Assembly (NCBI GenBank): GCA_008360955.1
Contig: LUCM01011253.1
Location: 423,691 to 487,690 of the forward strand
Direction: 5' to 3'
Source of the DNA: Fasciolopsis buskii
Lineage: Eukaryota > Platyhelminthes > Trematoda > Plagiorchiida > Fasciolidae
Length of the DNA: 64,000 nucleotides
Shown: positions 25,001 to 38,657 of the stretch, one piece after another
Layout: each line of letters opens with the position of its first letter
How positions within the stretch are numbered: position 1 is the first letter of the stretch
Program-made: the position numbers and the translations under genes
Notes under the pieces: generated by a model
What the model saw: only the letters and a program-made list of their open reading frames with translations
What the model was told of the DNA's origin: nothing
The model's database searches: none

Positions 25001-26325
25001 TAATGTACTGAAAATATTGGTTTGCTTCATTTCGTTCTCTTCCAGTCTAATTCTGCGTCAGGAATTTCGGGACAAACTTTGCTCTATCGCGCATGTTGAA
25101 CAGGTTGTGGATTTTCCCTAATTAAAATACACCAGACGTGCCAATTAATCAAATCTTAGTATTTTTCAACTTATTTCAATTACGGTACATTGCATATAAA
25201 TTTCAGTGAAAGCAATCACACCCTGAAACATTCTGTATAAATGGATTGTCATTAGACTATAAAGGACCAATTCACATGCTAATGTGTATTAAGTTTGGCA
25301 CGTGTAAATGAGACATTTCTGTAGCATGTTGACCGAACGCAATAACATGTTTCACTATATTTGAGGCCTCGCAGTTATTTTCATTAGGGAGAAAATTATG
25401 AAGATATACTAGGAATTAAGGTGGCGTAATTGAGTAAATCCTACTTCTATCCAGGAGCAACGGTGAACTATCCTATTTGGTGCTAAAACTGTACAGGGAA
25501 TTTCCACCAGTTCTGATACCCTATATTTCTTAAATGTGGCTCTTTATGGGCCATCAGCTTCACTGGATATTCATCATGGTCCACATGGCATTCGAATCTC
25601 AAGGAAATGAATATACGTCAAACAACTAACCACTGCCAAGTCAGTGGGACTGACTGAGATTAGTCTATGCAACAGTAGCATTGTGTGACGCAAGGCTTGC
25701 AGATTATCTGTTAAGTATATTCACTTCCGCCTCAACAACCAATGAAGCATGAAATTCGTTCTCAGCCCGTAATCTGTGTGGCTTTCTGGAGGCTTGTCTT
25801 TTTGCGATTGTTTAAATTTCATCCGCTGACTGGACTAGTTAGGTTCTGTTTGGACAAAATCCGATCACGCTTACCACTCATCTTCGTCAATTGCAAAATC
25901 GAGTGATTGTCTGGTGGAAATCCAAAAGAAAGTGAAAGGGAGTTTCCATTTTCGGTGATTTTCGCTTTGTTTAAGGATTATTTTCGTGAAGCAGCACACT
26001 TTGTTTCTTGCACTGCTCATCATTCTTCTGTTATTCGGTCTTATTTACTTCTAGTGCCATGAACCAACGTGGTTCGATGCAAGCAACAGTTTGCACAATA
26101 ATAAGTAAAACTAAGCTTTTCTTGCGTTTTCTATCCCGATAGACCTATTCGAAAACTTCATCTCACGTCCCACTACGACCCCTTGACTTTTTCATATTTC
26201 ACGGTGCAGACGTACACTGAGAGCAAATCAACCCGCTGGATCAATCCGTAATTCAGAAGGTGCACGCATTGGCATTCCAGCGTGAGAAATATTTTGCAAT
26301 CTCTGGGGAATGTGATTTTACTTAC

Positions 26326-26508
26326 CAAACCTTTTCACATTTAAAACCGTGCTGAGAAAATATTGATCAACTGGGTAGTCAAACTGTATCCCCATATACT
26401 GGCTGGACGTTTTGTCCTTAAAATGCACAAGATTAGCGGTCCTGAATCTGATACTACTCAATAGCATCGAGTAATATCCGAACAGCTCAGTGAAGTTAAC
26501 CGACTCTG
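26326..26508 (-). CDS. Candidate internal exon, unknown protein
   Basis: On minus an acceptor (TTGTTTAG) precedes 60 open codons that end at a consensus donor GGTTTG|GTAAGT. Entry and exit phases are both 1. The predicted peptide has no signal sequence and no family that I recognise. A neighbouring splice-like segment at 26840-26936 does not match it in phase, so they are unlikely to be adjacent exons of one gene. It could be a chance open frame next to a good donor. Confidence 0.22.
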
Positions 26509-29500
26509 CTAAACAAGCCATTTTACATTTTTCACCCAATTTTTTTCTGTCACCCGTCGGTTGTTTTCCTCAGGAATTTTCTGGGAAACCACTTCATGGG
26601 AGTAGTTCCCTGCCTGAAGGAAACGACAAATAGTGCTTGCAACAATCGGTAACCGTCTCACAGCTTCGGCATTCATATACAGGTGACCTAATAGCCAAAG
26701 CTTTCGATTTACATGCCGACACGTTTGTTGAGTTCACGTCTCAGCTAAGAGTCAGTTGGTGAAATATCTGAGGAATGTGTCGAAATTCGCAAGAAGTTCG
26801 AGCCACTTAATTTAGTATTGCATGAATTTTCGTGCTTACCATATGCAAACGCAGACACTCATAAGCCGATGGCAAAGGTTATTCATTGAAAAAGCCGGAG
26901 AAAACTTCATCACTTTTCTGGCTTGCCATTTTGCATCTAAAGGTTTTGATGATGAGGCATTCACATTGATAAAGATAGATGGTTTACATGAATGATTCAT
27001 ATTTAGCACAGTTTGGCAACTTCCGTTTTTCTTCTCTATTCTTAAACCTTTAAAGCTTGTTAAGCTCTTAAGTTGCCACTCGGACACTGTCAGTCAACAA
27101 CTTTCCTGGTGTCTCCTACTTCGTAGAACCGCCATACTTGTGTTTTTCTTAGATCTGTCACTCGACGACCGGCATCTCTTCATATTCTTTGGAAGTAGGA
27201 ATATCATCAGTAGGATCAAACTATCGTCTTGGCTATTAAGAGAAATTTTGATTTTGGTTTGATAGCATTACAAAGTTGTTCGAAACTGCTATCCCGAATA
27301 AAATATTAAAATCTGAAACCGGGGTTGCATTGTCCCACGGGCACACTTATCCATTTGTACCTCAAAGTTCAGTGGTTAATTGTATTGCACCCCATCATTT
27401 GCATTGGGATAAAAGATTGTTGAAGAAGCCTGTTTCTCTTATAGTTGATAAATAATTTCGACCTAATTCGGAAATGGGATTAAAAAACAACTTGGATCCA
27501 AGTAAATCCAATGGCCTAGGACTCACCTATAAATATTTCATCAGTTGACTTCAGTGTCAACCTATACAATGAAAGCCATACAGTCAATCATTATACAGCT
27601 TTTTTTAGCTACTCTGAAAAGTTATCATTCTAGGCCTATGACTTCCATATCCCAGTTAGTGAGATACTAAAATAAGAAGAGAACATCGCATGTTATATAT
27701 TGTTGGCCTTGGTTGCCAATCCGTTCTTATGTTGTAACCTCGTTAGAGGAATTTTGCGTGTGGATCGGGTGTCATTGGGGATCCTCTCCAAAAGGCAAAC
27801 ACGATTGTTCATATTTACCATCCGAATTCTCTTCTCATCAATCAATATTAGTCCAAAGAACCGAAATATTTTGTGTTGAAACAACTGAAATTTTTGCTCT
27901 ACTTTTTACCGGTCGAAAGTTATCAGTCAGCTAGGAAAATTGTCAAATTTGTTCCACGTATTTCCTTTCAACTTGACTAATAATGTTTTGTGAAACTATG
28001 TTGGGGAAGAAATTTCAAAAAGAAAAACCAAATTCAAGATTTCACTAATAACGGGATACTTATTAACCGAATTTTTTCATCCACGTTTGATTTTAACCGG
28101 ACTGTAATTTGAAAATGTTGAATCCAAATTACCACGTCCAAAATTACGTAGCTCCGCCCGAAGTTTTACGAATAGGCTTTTTCGGTAGAGAAATTCCCTT
28201 ACAACTACAGCCTCATCCCACCCCGAACCACCTACCCGACCGATAGATCGACTGACAAAACAAGTCACACACGACTCGTCCACGAAACTTTTCCGTGGTT
28301 GAACAAGAAGCCAGTGTTTATGGTTCAATTATTTAGGGTCCGAGTGCGATATTAAAAAAATGCATTTAGCCCGAGCAAAATATTTTTAACAACTATTGTT
28401 TCATCAAAGGAGTCCAAAAGATAGGGTAATTATAATGGATAAGTAATAAAAGATTGATATTGTTTGCAAGCCTAGAAAATTTCATGACATGCACAGATTA
28501 TGGAAATGCGAAACCACCTGGATCACTTTCACTGAGGTTTTGAATGAGATTGGTAAAAGTGAAAATTTTATAATTTATTTCTACAATATAGCTCAACAAA
28601 CATGGATTATAAAAATAGTAACATACGTTACAAGATAATAACAAGCTACGCTTCGTTTCGGTTTCATTAGTTAGGCTAAAAGGAACGGAGTACTAAATGC
28701 ATGCTTACTTGCCTATACAGATGCACACGTGCATGCAACCATGCATGCACGCATACATACACATGTACATGCACATATATGCATGCATACACTTAAATTT
28801 TTTCAATTAATCGCCAGTTTCCACCTACTGTTCGAACCCAAACACCCAGTCGGAATATGACCTTCAAACGCTGACAGATTATACGACACTACCATCGCAT
28901 AATAGAGTTCCTAGACAGTAACAAATGACCTTCATTGTTGGTCAACCGAAACATCGAAAGGATTCCAAGTAAAAAATAACATTTTGTGCGCAGTCATATT
29001 CATATGAAGCGAACCTTTCACAATCAGCCCTTAGCCCTTACAGAAAGGATACTGACTACATACAGAATCATATTTCAGTCTTAATATCAACTGCTTATCC
29101 AAACGCAGAACTTGGTTGCTCACGGTCCCATGATTCGACCACATAGCATTCTGATTTCCAGCAACATAGAGGTCCAGCTGCGTTAAAGCCCAACCTTCGT
29201 AAGCAGCAAAAAATCATCTTCGTATTAAATCTATGACTGAAAACCCAAATGCTCCGCAAATCAGCAGTTACCATGATGGAAAACTTCATTCCGATTAGTC
29301 CCGTTTGGCAGTCACGCGTACCGCTCAACAATCCGGCAGCTAAAGAATTGCGCAACCCACTGCGGAATGAAACCAATCCAACTCCGTCGCATTTCGACGG
29401 AAAATAGCCAAGGGGAAAAATAAGATGTGATCGAGCGAATCGTTTATACACTTTGTAAAGGATTATTTTTTATCTTTCCTGGTTAAAATGACAACTTATG

Positions 29501-31438
29501 AGTTGCAACTGTTGCAAGGTAAGCTAAACCGGCCGTAGAAGGGCGCACTTCATGCGGTTGGATGCTTCCGCTCAAAGTTCTTGAATCCACTACATACGTC
29601 TGATTTACTGAATTGGAAACTTGTTGCCCAGAAGGCAGTCAGCTTGCAAATTCGCTAACACTCACTGAGGACCAAGCATCTGTGGATTTAGTCTGATGGG
29701 TTATTTTTACAAAACTGGTATATGTGGCTTTGAGCTTTGATAAAAAGAATGCCAATTGTCAGATGACTTATTAAAGTCATAAACGATTCGGTGGAGTAAT
29801 AGGGGGGATATATCGCGTTTTCCAACAGACTTAGATTTGCCAATTTGAAGCATTTATGAACGGCTATTGAATTGTTCTTGTTACGCGTTGTCTTCCTCAA
29901 TTTTCAAATCACCCGGTAGAATAACATGACCGTCATTCTGGTTCTACAAATGAAAACTGATTAACTGCCTTTGACGAAAATCCTATGTTCAATGTTCAGT
30001 AGGACGAATTAACAACCTTCTGTGTTTTGCTGAAGGTGAATTGTACTAGGCCGTCTCTTTATGCTGGCTAATTTGTCATTTCAATGTGAAGACAGCGATA
30101 AGCGCCTTATTTGAGGCACGACAAATGTCAGATGGCTATTTGAGGCTTTTTATCGTCATCTTTAAGCATTAATGTTCGATTCGAAATAAACATTTCAGTT
30201 TCAACGCATTCTACATTTAACCCAGAAATTCTTTTGTAGAAGCGATTTATTTCCACTGTCACCTGATACGATCGAGGGTAGGCTACTAAAATCCTGTAAT
30301 TCCCACCCGTCTTGGAAATATAAGAGGAACAGTTCCGACATTTGTAGTGCAAACGTCTTCCATTTGAGAAGCCCGTGGAACAAATGCTGCTTCCATGAAA
30401 GCTAATTGACCGGGGAGACTTGTCGCTAGTGCGCTTCAATTGGATACTATCGCTTTGTGGTTATATCCTGAATTGAAAAACTACTGATCTCCGGTAGCAT
30501 TGAAATCCACATACGTATGGTACACTCCGAACGGGCAGATATTTACCATCCTTGGCGGCAGTCTGATCTCAGCTGTTAACACAGTACGGGATCTTAATCA
30601 CCACTGCTGCGTTGACCGTGAATCTAGCCATTTGAATAAAAATCGAATCAGAAGATCTTATCAGACTGAGCTCATGTAAAATTTCACGCGTCGGAGTAGT
30701 GTATTTACCAAACCCAAATGTCTGGCACATCTCCCCCCCAAACCTGAGTGATCATTCGAGCAATCAGTTGACAACTTAAAGCCATTCATTCTCTCTGTGC
30801 AGCAAAGAAACACCCCGAACTTGCTTTTATTTTGTGATTTATCTCCACTATGTTTATTACATATAACGTGGAGTTCTGCTGTGAATATGAGCGGAAATAG
30901 CGGATTTCGTGCACCACAATCGGTTAGCACAAAAGTCACCCCTGTTGATGTAGATCTTAGTGAAACTCGATACTCTCACTGTGCAAGTAGCTTATATGGC
31001 TTGGTCGAAGACAGAAAAAGTTTGTGCTGTGAAGCAAGCAGTCAAGAGCCCTCCTGGTGGCCTAGTGCTCAGCCTGTTCTTTAATTCTCCCAGTCTCCCA
31101 TCTCCCCGTAGATAGGTGATCAAATTCCGATCAGGACTGCGTGCAAGTCTATGTGTCCGTGTATTTGCGTTCAGGTCTGTGTGCATTACAGAGAGCCATT
31201 CTTGTCAAGTTCTCAAAGCTATATGAATTACTGATATTTTATGATATCACCCTAGTTGGTACAAAAATAGGTGACACTTTGAGATCATTTGGATGTCACA
31301 GTTCAGCACTTACGTTTTGTAAGGCTTCTTGATAAGTTTCCACTTAAAATAACCACCGTCTGTCATTGACAAACACTGATAAAACTGGTGTTATCCGAGA
31401 ATGGTGACCGCTGTTAAATCATTCAGGTAAACTTGCAG
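26509..31438. other. Intergenic or intronic DNA
   Basis: No firm gene. A CATG/CATA-rich alternating purine-pyrimidine tract lies at 28718-28797. Minus-strand frames at 28077-28328 and 29095-29451 are open but have no domain, and their splice context is weak. Confidence 0.4.
28718..28797. repeat. CATG/CATA alternating purine-pyrimidine tract
   Basis: About 80 bp of near-perfect purine-pyrimidine alternation made of CATG, CATA and CACA words. Similar tracts recur at 42170-42275, 58725-58800 and 63888-63915, so this is a recurring low-complexity class in this genome. Confidence 0.7.
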
Positions 31439-31562
31439 ACAAACATCTTGTTAATATGGCTGAGAAAGTACGTGCACCCGATCAGAAAATGCATTACCCC
31501 GTCACGGATCTTCAACTAATGAAGGAGGCAAGGAGAAAATTTCTGGCAGATCTATCCTACAG
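31439..31562 (+). CDS. Candidate exon, unknown Lys/Arg-rich peptide
   Basis: An acceptor ACTTGCAG precedes 124 nt that are open in one frame and end at a donor TCCTACAG|GTAAAC. An internal ATG at 31456 begins a run of charged codons (MAEKVRAPDQK at its start, KEARRKFLAD near its end). Exon phases are 1 in and 2 out. The pyrimidine tract is weak, and the frame is too short to be statistically significant. No family is recognised. Confidence 0.28.
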
Positions 31563-34500
31563 GTAAACACCAAGTTCCCGCAGCAAACCAAAGGCCATGG
31601 ATTTGCGGACGGAAGAAGCGATGGATGATTGCTTCTCTTCGCCATACATTGGTCATGCATGTTGATCCCTGTTGGTTACATGACGAAAGTTTCTCCTCAT
31701 TGTGAAACCATGACCAGAAGATTGCATTTACACAGCGATCATGTAAATCGATCAGCATACATTTGGATTTTCTTTTAACAAATAAGCCCCGGTTGACAAT
31801 GGACTTCTGTGAGCCTGGTGCGATTTGACAAATGCCGCTATCTCCATAATCGGTTTTACTACTGTGATTCCATGTGGCAACAGCAACAGCGTAAACCGAC
31901 CACCCGTATAGGTAGCAGCAGTATGACCGGCATGTTCGTACGAACCTAATATCCTTTAGCATGATCTTTTACAATCATAATGCAAATGACTCCTGTCCAG
32001 ATGACAGTACCTATCCACCCCGTGGAAGAGACATCTTGACTTTCTTGCTAAGTAAATATATTTCTTTTTGTCAAGAGTCCTTAATGTGTTGAGTATTATT
32101 AAATCGGCGCCGTTCAAACCTGAGGATAGGGAAGACTCCAGTGAACCAACTAAAAGGACCTATCTATGTGCATAAGATATGAATTAGCTAGCAGAAACAG
32201 TCCCTAGTATCCCTTCGTTCTAGACCGTAGGAGACACGCTTTGTGTTATCACTAAGATGCAGAGATAGGACACATCACAACAGCAGCACAGCGCCCTTAA
32301 GCGGTATAAACTAACCGTGCGTGCGTATGTGCATATGTTGTGTGTGTTTAGACTCTACGCGGATGGTAAAACGGTAACAAAAACGGTTACCGAAACTGTC
32401 ATGACATTTCACAAGCAGACGAAACACGAAGCGTATGCATTTCACCCTAAGAGGCAGCGTCAGATTGGAAAAAGGATGGGTAGTATCATCACTAAAGCTC
32501 TCAGCTTGATCCTTTATCTTTGTGGCCCTGGATAGTTTCATGGCGCCTGTGTCAAACGAGTTGAAAAGATTCGTCGAGCTGCTTGTTTTGCGTGTCAGTC
32601 ACATTATCACATGCTTCTTTTTATTTTTTCTTTGGCCCTAACCAACAGAACTAACCGTCGGGTTATTCTTAGCTTTGTTAAATGCAAATAATAGAAAATG
32701 TTTTGTTTTCTACAATGGACCTGCCAGCTAAACATTTCGTCATTTTCTGAGCCACGCCCCCTTCATTACTTCACAAACAAAAACAATTAGCTCTGCGTTT
32801 ACAGCTTTTAGGGGGTGTCGGTTCATTCAAGGAAACATTTGATCAAAAACGATTACCATGAGCCTGGGAACACTAGGTATGATTACGAGGATCCCCGTTT
32901 TTTTCTTATCCACGAGCTCCGTAGATAAAGGCCTACAGAATTATGGCGACGGAACCTGAAGGCATAATATGGAATTAGTATTATTGGTCAGTTGCCAAAT
33001 AGCAAATGAAACAATATGCGATGCCAAATCTACAGTAGTCTACAACAGGAATTCACGCTCGGGAGTCGAAAAGCAATCGTCAAGCTGTAACCGCGGTGCA
33101 AATAAGCAATCAGATAATGGTCGGTCAACCTGAATTCGGTGAGGATTATGCTCTGGAATGACCTCAGATTGCAACTCTAAACATCACAGGTTAATTTGTG
33201 GATCACTCGCTGAATTTAAACATGACGAGATGGATAAGATACATGTTACACATGCCTACACATAGTCTCTCGGTGAACAGTGTTCTCCGAGGTGAGCAGC
33301 TGATCAGATAATGACAAAAAAAAAGTCTTGAATCAAGCAATGGATTTGATTGAGTAGATATTTATAATATTTTCAATAGAAGTCCAATGGGTTGATGGAA
33401 GCTTACGGTAGTAAGACCAGCTCTGGGAGTCAGTTTTTTGATTGTATTTGAAATCTTTCCTCAGCAAAAGTTTTTATCGAGTCTCCTGCTCTTTTGGCTT
33501 TTTGTTCTGTTAATTATATCGGAAACAAAAGCACACAATCGTTGCTTTATTGCTTATGACAGCTAGAGTAAACTGCCCGTGGAACATATAAACCTTTACC
33601 TAACCAACATTTTAGATCGCGTCATGCTTTTTCGTTACAAAATTTTCAGAAAACTGACTTTTTTGCTAATTAGCTACATGGAGCAATCGGCTAATGCAAC
33701 TCAAATAATTCGAAGTGGTATTGAGCCGAGTAACAAAGAACTGCCACTTGTCATTGCACTTGACAGTTGTACGTGCAGAAAATTATCAAATACGATACGA
33801 AGGTCAGGTGACAATATCTTCCATCGTTATTCCACTGTCTATAGCATTATTCACTTTCCAACCTAACACACTTTGAATAAGGTTTGCGATTCCGGCAATT
33901 TTCCCTTTCACAGTTATTCAAGCAAAAATTTGTTCAATTACATGCGTATGATTCGTGGTACTATGTGTGGTCCTTTTGTCGAACTTTCATCTTTAAAGGG
34001 ACGCAAAATGTAGTTTTATCATTTACTTTAAAATTCATCAGCAAAGTTGGGTTTTGGTTCTAAACTGATCCCGGTGGGGCATATCATACGTGACCTACTG
34101 GTTTTATCTGATTAAGTAGGTTTGTTAATCGGTTGGTTTTACTAGGAGAATGCAATAACGAATCGTTTGGTCTGGCTAGTTAGGAACAGTTAGATGGGCC
34201 ACTGTTCTCCCGAATCGATTTCAAATTAATATCTAGCCTCTATAGGTCACAGTTGCAACTCACACACTGAAATGACATTGCCGAAGTTAGCTCGTAACAG
34301 AAAGTTCACTTCTGCCAGATTTCTATTTAGGAACTATTTAAAATCCCCTCGGTCAGTATTTACTAAGTACTTCAAAAATAACATCGTCTTCTGTTTTTGA
34401 TTGATTTTCAACACTAGATTGAACTTTCATGTTGTTTGAAGACAAAGACATCTGATAGGTTTCCACTATCCAATTAAAAAGGATTAAGAACAAAAAGACT

Positions 34501-35584
34501 GAGTTTATTTTACTATAACAACCTTGAGTGGACCACTGAGAACCGAAGTAATTCTCATGGCAAGTCAGTCTTCACTAATTACCAAACGATCACTTCGGAC
34601 AGAATCGATATTAAGGACAGTCGGAGCTAGCTACTGTTCAGTTTTTCTCTGAACAAAGAAAAACAAAGCCACCTGATCAGTAAGTCTGTGTAAACCCTAT
34701 CCACCCGGTCTAATTGGCGATATATTTGCAGGAAGCATACCATTTTTGAACTTATTTCGGAACGGTGCGATGACTAAGAAGCGAGTAAAACTACCGGAAC
34801 GTTGTCAGATTATTCGGAAAAACCATTCCTTGGCTTGTTGATACCTGTCCTTCTATTAGGCTTGAATTAGCTAAATATGTTCGCCGGTACTGTAATTTCT
34901 ACTGATTAGGCCAGCCTTACCTCATGAGCTACGAGGATATGAGCTCTGGCATATTCTTGTGATATCGAGACCTAATTTAACACAATTCCGAATGGTTGTG
35001 AAACATCTCCGAAGCGAACGGGAATGCTTTGCTCATAGTTGTACAAAATCAACAACGGGATAGTTCATGATACCAGAACGTACTGAAATTGCATGTACAA
35101 GAGATAATGGGATAGATGAATGTATCTGCTTAAAGTTTCGAGTCTAATCGCAGTAAGAACTCAGTTGACACCCATTGAAGATGATCTCTAATATATAAAA
35201 TAATTTTGCACTAATCATAGATTTCAAGTTGTGTATCTAGAGCCTCAGGATGCATTATGAATCTTTTTATGAGTTATTCGATTGTTTAACTGCAACTTTT
35301 CTAAAGTACGACGTCAAATCTCACCATTCTCCCTAGATGTTACACGAAACAGATTTTACGCAGTTTACATTTTTCGACTGTACCGGTTTCAGTAGTGCAT
35401 TTCGAGCAATGAAATGCTATCTGCTGCCTATTTTGTGAAAGGTTCTAGTATTACTTCGACCATAAACGACGAAGATTAGTCCATTTATCAAGCAGCTTAC
35501 TGAACTCGCCGAGCACAGTGGCGCCTCACACTCACGGTGTTTACGGTTATGTACATTTGTATGCGTGTGCTTGTTCTTGTGAAG
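31563..35584. other. Intergenic or intronic DNA
   Basis: Nothing firm. Frames at 31552-31962 (minus), 32317-32535 (plus) and 33579-33866 (plus) are open but show no domain and only partial splice signals. Confidence 0.4.
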
Positions 35585-35719
35585 ATGTCGACCGGAACAC
35601 CAAACGATGAGCTCGATAGGTATTCTAGCGACGACTCAGTTTGTCGACACTCACGGGAGCTTAATCGTAAACGATATGATTTGACACAAAGATCAAAGAG
35701 ATTCTGGTCAGGAGATTGA
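35585..35719 (+). CDS. Candidate terminal exon with poly(A) signal
   Basis: A T/G-rich tract ending GAAG is followed by an ATG at 35585 and 44 codons of a hydrophilic peptide rich in Ser, Asp and Arg, ending at TGA 35717-35719. A canonical AATAAA lies about 58 nt after the stop (35777-35782), compatible with a last exon or a small single-exon gene. No homologue is recognised. One AATAAA by chance in AT-rich DNA is common, so this stays weak. Confidence 0.22.
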   Translation: MSTGTPNDELDRYSSDDSVCRHSRELNRKRYDLTQRSKRFWSGD

Positions 35720-37388
35720 TGATAGCGAGAGTGTAGGAACAGTTTTTAGCCTATTTCCTTGTATACATCTCTAACAAATAAAGTAAATACTTGATCTCCA
35801 GCTTTTCGTGTACCTGATAATTGAAATCAATGCCAAGATTGTAATAAAAGTGGACTGAGTACCTGTCGAGTCCATGATGCTAATGGAGCACCACAAACAA
35901 AAAACATGAACTGCATTTCATGAGAGGATCGGTAGTTTATTTAGTCAAAGGTTTCACTGAACTCTGTGTTCGGGTATGGATCATAATTGTTGAGACTTGA
36001 AACTGAAGTACAAGGATTCTGTTTCATAGCACACCTAGAAGGATAAATGAAAGTTGACATCAAGATTTGTAACAGTGATATTTAGAGCTGTCTAATGAGT
36101 TTTGAAAAGATTCCCGAGGTGATATAAAAAGTTGACCAGAAAATAAAACCAACGAGGTGTAATGTACAGTCTTGTTCTAGTTCACTTATCAGGAACTATG
36201 TGCACTGCTCACCGCTGTAGTTTTAGCCGCGGTAGGACTCTGACCCTGTTCGGGTACAGAAACCTCACTTAAAATTCAGTCCATGGTACGATTTCCCTGC
36301 GTTTCAACCTCCCTAATAAGAATGGGTTATAGAGCATTCTATGTAAATGATTTTTTGTTGATGTGTTCATATAAATGAAGCTTTTTGTTTGTACTTTAGC
36401 CTTTGCATATGGGGAAGGACTCTACTCGCTTGCTTAGGCAGACTGACCTTGATGAACTACTACTGGAAAGTCAGACAGTGGTATACCATAAATCTGCTGT
36501 CAAAATGCACTTTTCGAATCTAAGTTCGACAGTACGTTTGTTATGCTGTTTGATTTATGAAGTAGCAGACACCTGACAAATACGAGGAATTGCCTCCTAG
36601 GCTATTCCTCCAAGAGTGATTTGCTTCACACTTACAACCGGAAGAATGAAGCGTGGCTGACTGGCCATCATCCGCAGACGAAAAAAGTATGCGGTTTGAG
36701 AAAGAGAAGTACTATCAATGGAGTTTCTATGTAGATTTGCATTTGCACTTGCCGTTCATGCACAGCCAAACAAACAAGATGAACAGGAAAGCCAGCCGGC
36801 TCAAAAACCCAGTGTTTGACGGCCGTTTGTCTCTCAGATATAATTTTAACCGTCGCATACCATATTGACCAACATCTTTTCCGCTGTACTATACTCACTA
36901 AGGGAGAGGATGAACCATGGGAGGCTGTACTGTCACAACTGAATTAGGTAGTCAAAATCTGAAAATTGTTTCTAAGTGGAGCTGAGCTTCTTTCGAAACG
37001 GAACTGCAAGAGTAAATACTGTCAGTTCTATAGTCCACGGTTTGTGTCTAAAAACCAAGACAGTATTTAACCATGGCTGATTGACAAGCAATAAGGTGCA
37101 TAAAGAACTATCAATTCCCGTTGTTTTTTATCAACTCTTCTAAAATTTAGTGACTTTCAATGTCAAAGTGTGATGTGCTGATAACTTGACTTCCTAGTAG
37201 AACGGAAACATGCACGAATTTGAAACACGTCCAAAGTAGACAGCTTTCCGAGGAGAACTTTCCTGAATGACGCAAAGCACTGTTAACCCCATCTTATCAT
37301 TTGAGGAAAAGTTGATATATTCCAATGCTGATTACGATGTGTCACTCAAGTAGACGATCCGCTTCTACTTCGAACTTCTGTCACTCAC
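35720..37388. other. Intergenic or intronic DNA
   Basis: Contains the AATAAA noted for the preceding candidate. Overlapping open frames at 36653-36898 on both strands have no splice or domain support. Confidence 0.4.
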
Positions 37389-37561
37389 CGGGGATGATAG
37401 ACTCCATTTCGTCCAGTGCACTGAAGACCCACTCATACGCAACTGGATAACATAAGCTAGTAGGCCCCAGGTACCAGTTAGGCTCCATTTCGAACCGTGA
37501 TCGAGTCACTTTACGGTTTGTTGACCCATTGTAATGGTTATTATGTATGCCACTGCCCAAA
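37389..37561 (-). CDS. Candidate internal exon (pairs with 38462-38657)
   Basis: On minus, acceptor GAAATACAG, 57 complete codons open, then a strong donor CCCCG|GTGAGT. It begins with one base of a split codon, exactly what the exon ending at 38462 requires; the joined codon would be CAT (His). The peptide contains a Trp/Tyr/Pro-rich stretch (PNWYLGPTSLCYPVAYEW). I do not recognise the family. Confidence 0.3.
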
Positions 37562-38461
37562 CTGTATTTCAAAATTATATCACAGCCATCCTACTCCTCC
37601 ATCCAAATGGCTTACGTAGATATGAGACGTGATCCATCGTGACTTCGAACAAGCATAATTTAAGGTTCATTGATCTACAATCGACGGGAGGACAGCAGGT
37701 CTCGCAAAGTACAGAGAAGCTCGTACACTTCTTGAAAATTTTTGATATCAATCAAACTAATTATGATAATTCCGAGATAGTTTGAAAAATAATGCAACGT
37801 AATTAACCTGTATCTTTTAAAAAGCCACGAAAATGTGTCAACAACTGGGGGGATTGCGAAAATCCATTGTATTGATGTCTTACAAGTAGCTGCCTCTTTA
37901 TTGAATAATATGGTTTTGGATTTCCCGCCAATCTTTTGTTTTTAGGCATATGCGACCGGTGACTTAAAGTAGGGAGAACCTAGTCTGTTGAATTGATGTT
38001 ACCATCTTCGGTAATCTAAATTTCAGTGAATAAAACCTGGTTGGTCATTCCGGGATGAGGATTGTAGGGTTTAAGAACAAAAATTACCGTTTACTTTACT
38101 TATTTTTCACTTGCCTTATTCGTCTCGCGGTTGCAATAACAGTATTTCCAATCGATCAAGCCCACTACCCGGAACTAGTCTACCCTGTTTCATGATCCCA
38201 TGATCCTTCATTTTGGTCGCAATTCGACTTATTACTAAGACGAATTTTGCCATCCGGAATTCCTCAATTTAGGAACAACGGTGCTTAGGGTCAAATCTTT
38301 GGACGAATTGGAAAATTTGAATCCGCCGTCATTTTTTAATCCAACAGACTACTGCGTAAACGTGGAAACGAACCACCGGGAAAGATTTTTTCCGTTTCAT
38401 TCATCTTTTTATTATTCAACTATCAATGTATGCTGATTACTCAGCGCAGATCCATTATTAC

Positions 38462-38657
38462 TGTTCAGGCCGAATGACAGTGTTGTTTCTTCCTATTCTC
38501 ATTATAACCTTGCCCCCGGAACTGACTGGAACTACATAAGCTGTCGTTATGTGATACAAAGTGACGACAGAGAGCCCGGACAGATTGCTGGCACTGATAT
38601 TCAATTCACAGTTATTCCTGTAGCACGCGATGTAACCGAATAAATCGGGATTCATAT
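38462..38657 (-). CDS. Candidate exon upstream of 37389-37561
   Basis: On minus, acceptor TTGGACTCTGACAG, then AT and an ATG at 38655, 64 open codons, ending at a donor GAACA|GTAATA. It leaves two bases of a codon, matching the phase of the candidate exon 900 bp downstream. The peptide has two closely spaced Cys and several N-glycosylation-type Asn-X-Ser/Thr sites, compatible with a secreted or extracellular segment. That is an inference from composition only. Two-exon phase agreement has a one-in-three chance of being fortuitous. Confidence 0.3.

Larger units (their letters stand above)
19294..26325. other. Intergenic or intronic DNA with simple repeats
   Basis: No gene is supported. It holds an (AC)n microsatellite at 21406-21427, a second CA tract at 22075-22088, a degenerate AGC/AAC tract at 21955-22015 and CA/CATA-rich patches at 20360-20560. 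Open frames such as 19842-20210 (minus) and 22482-22787 (minus) have no recognised domain. Confidence 0.45.

Noticed and set aside
26840..26936. Minus-strand segment with acceptor CCTTTAG and donor ATATG|GTAAGC
   Set aside because: Its exit phase (2) does not match the entry phase of the next candidate exon (26326-26508), and it is only 31 codons.
27195..27230. A second hammerhead-like CTGATGA with a 5-bp hairpin on minus
   Set aside because: GAA is followed by G instead of A, and there is no stem I or stem III pairing.
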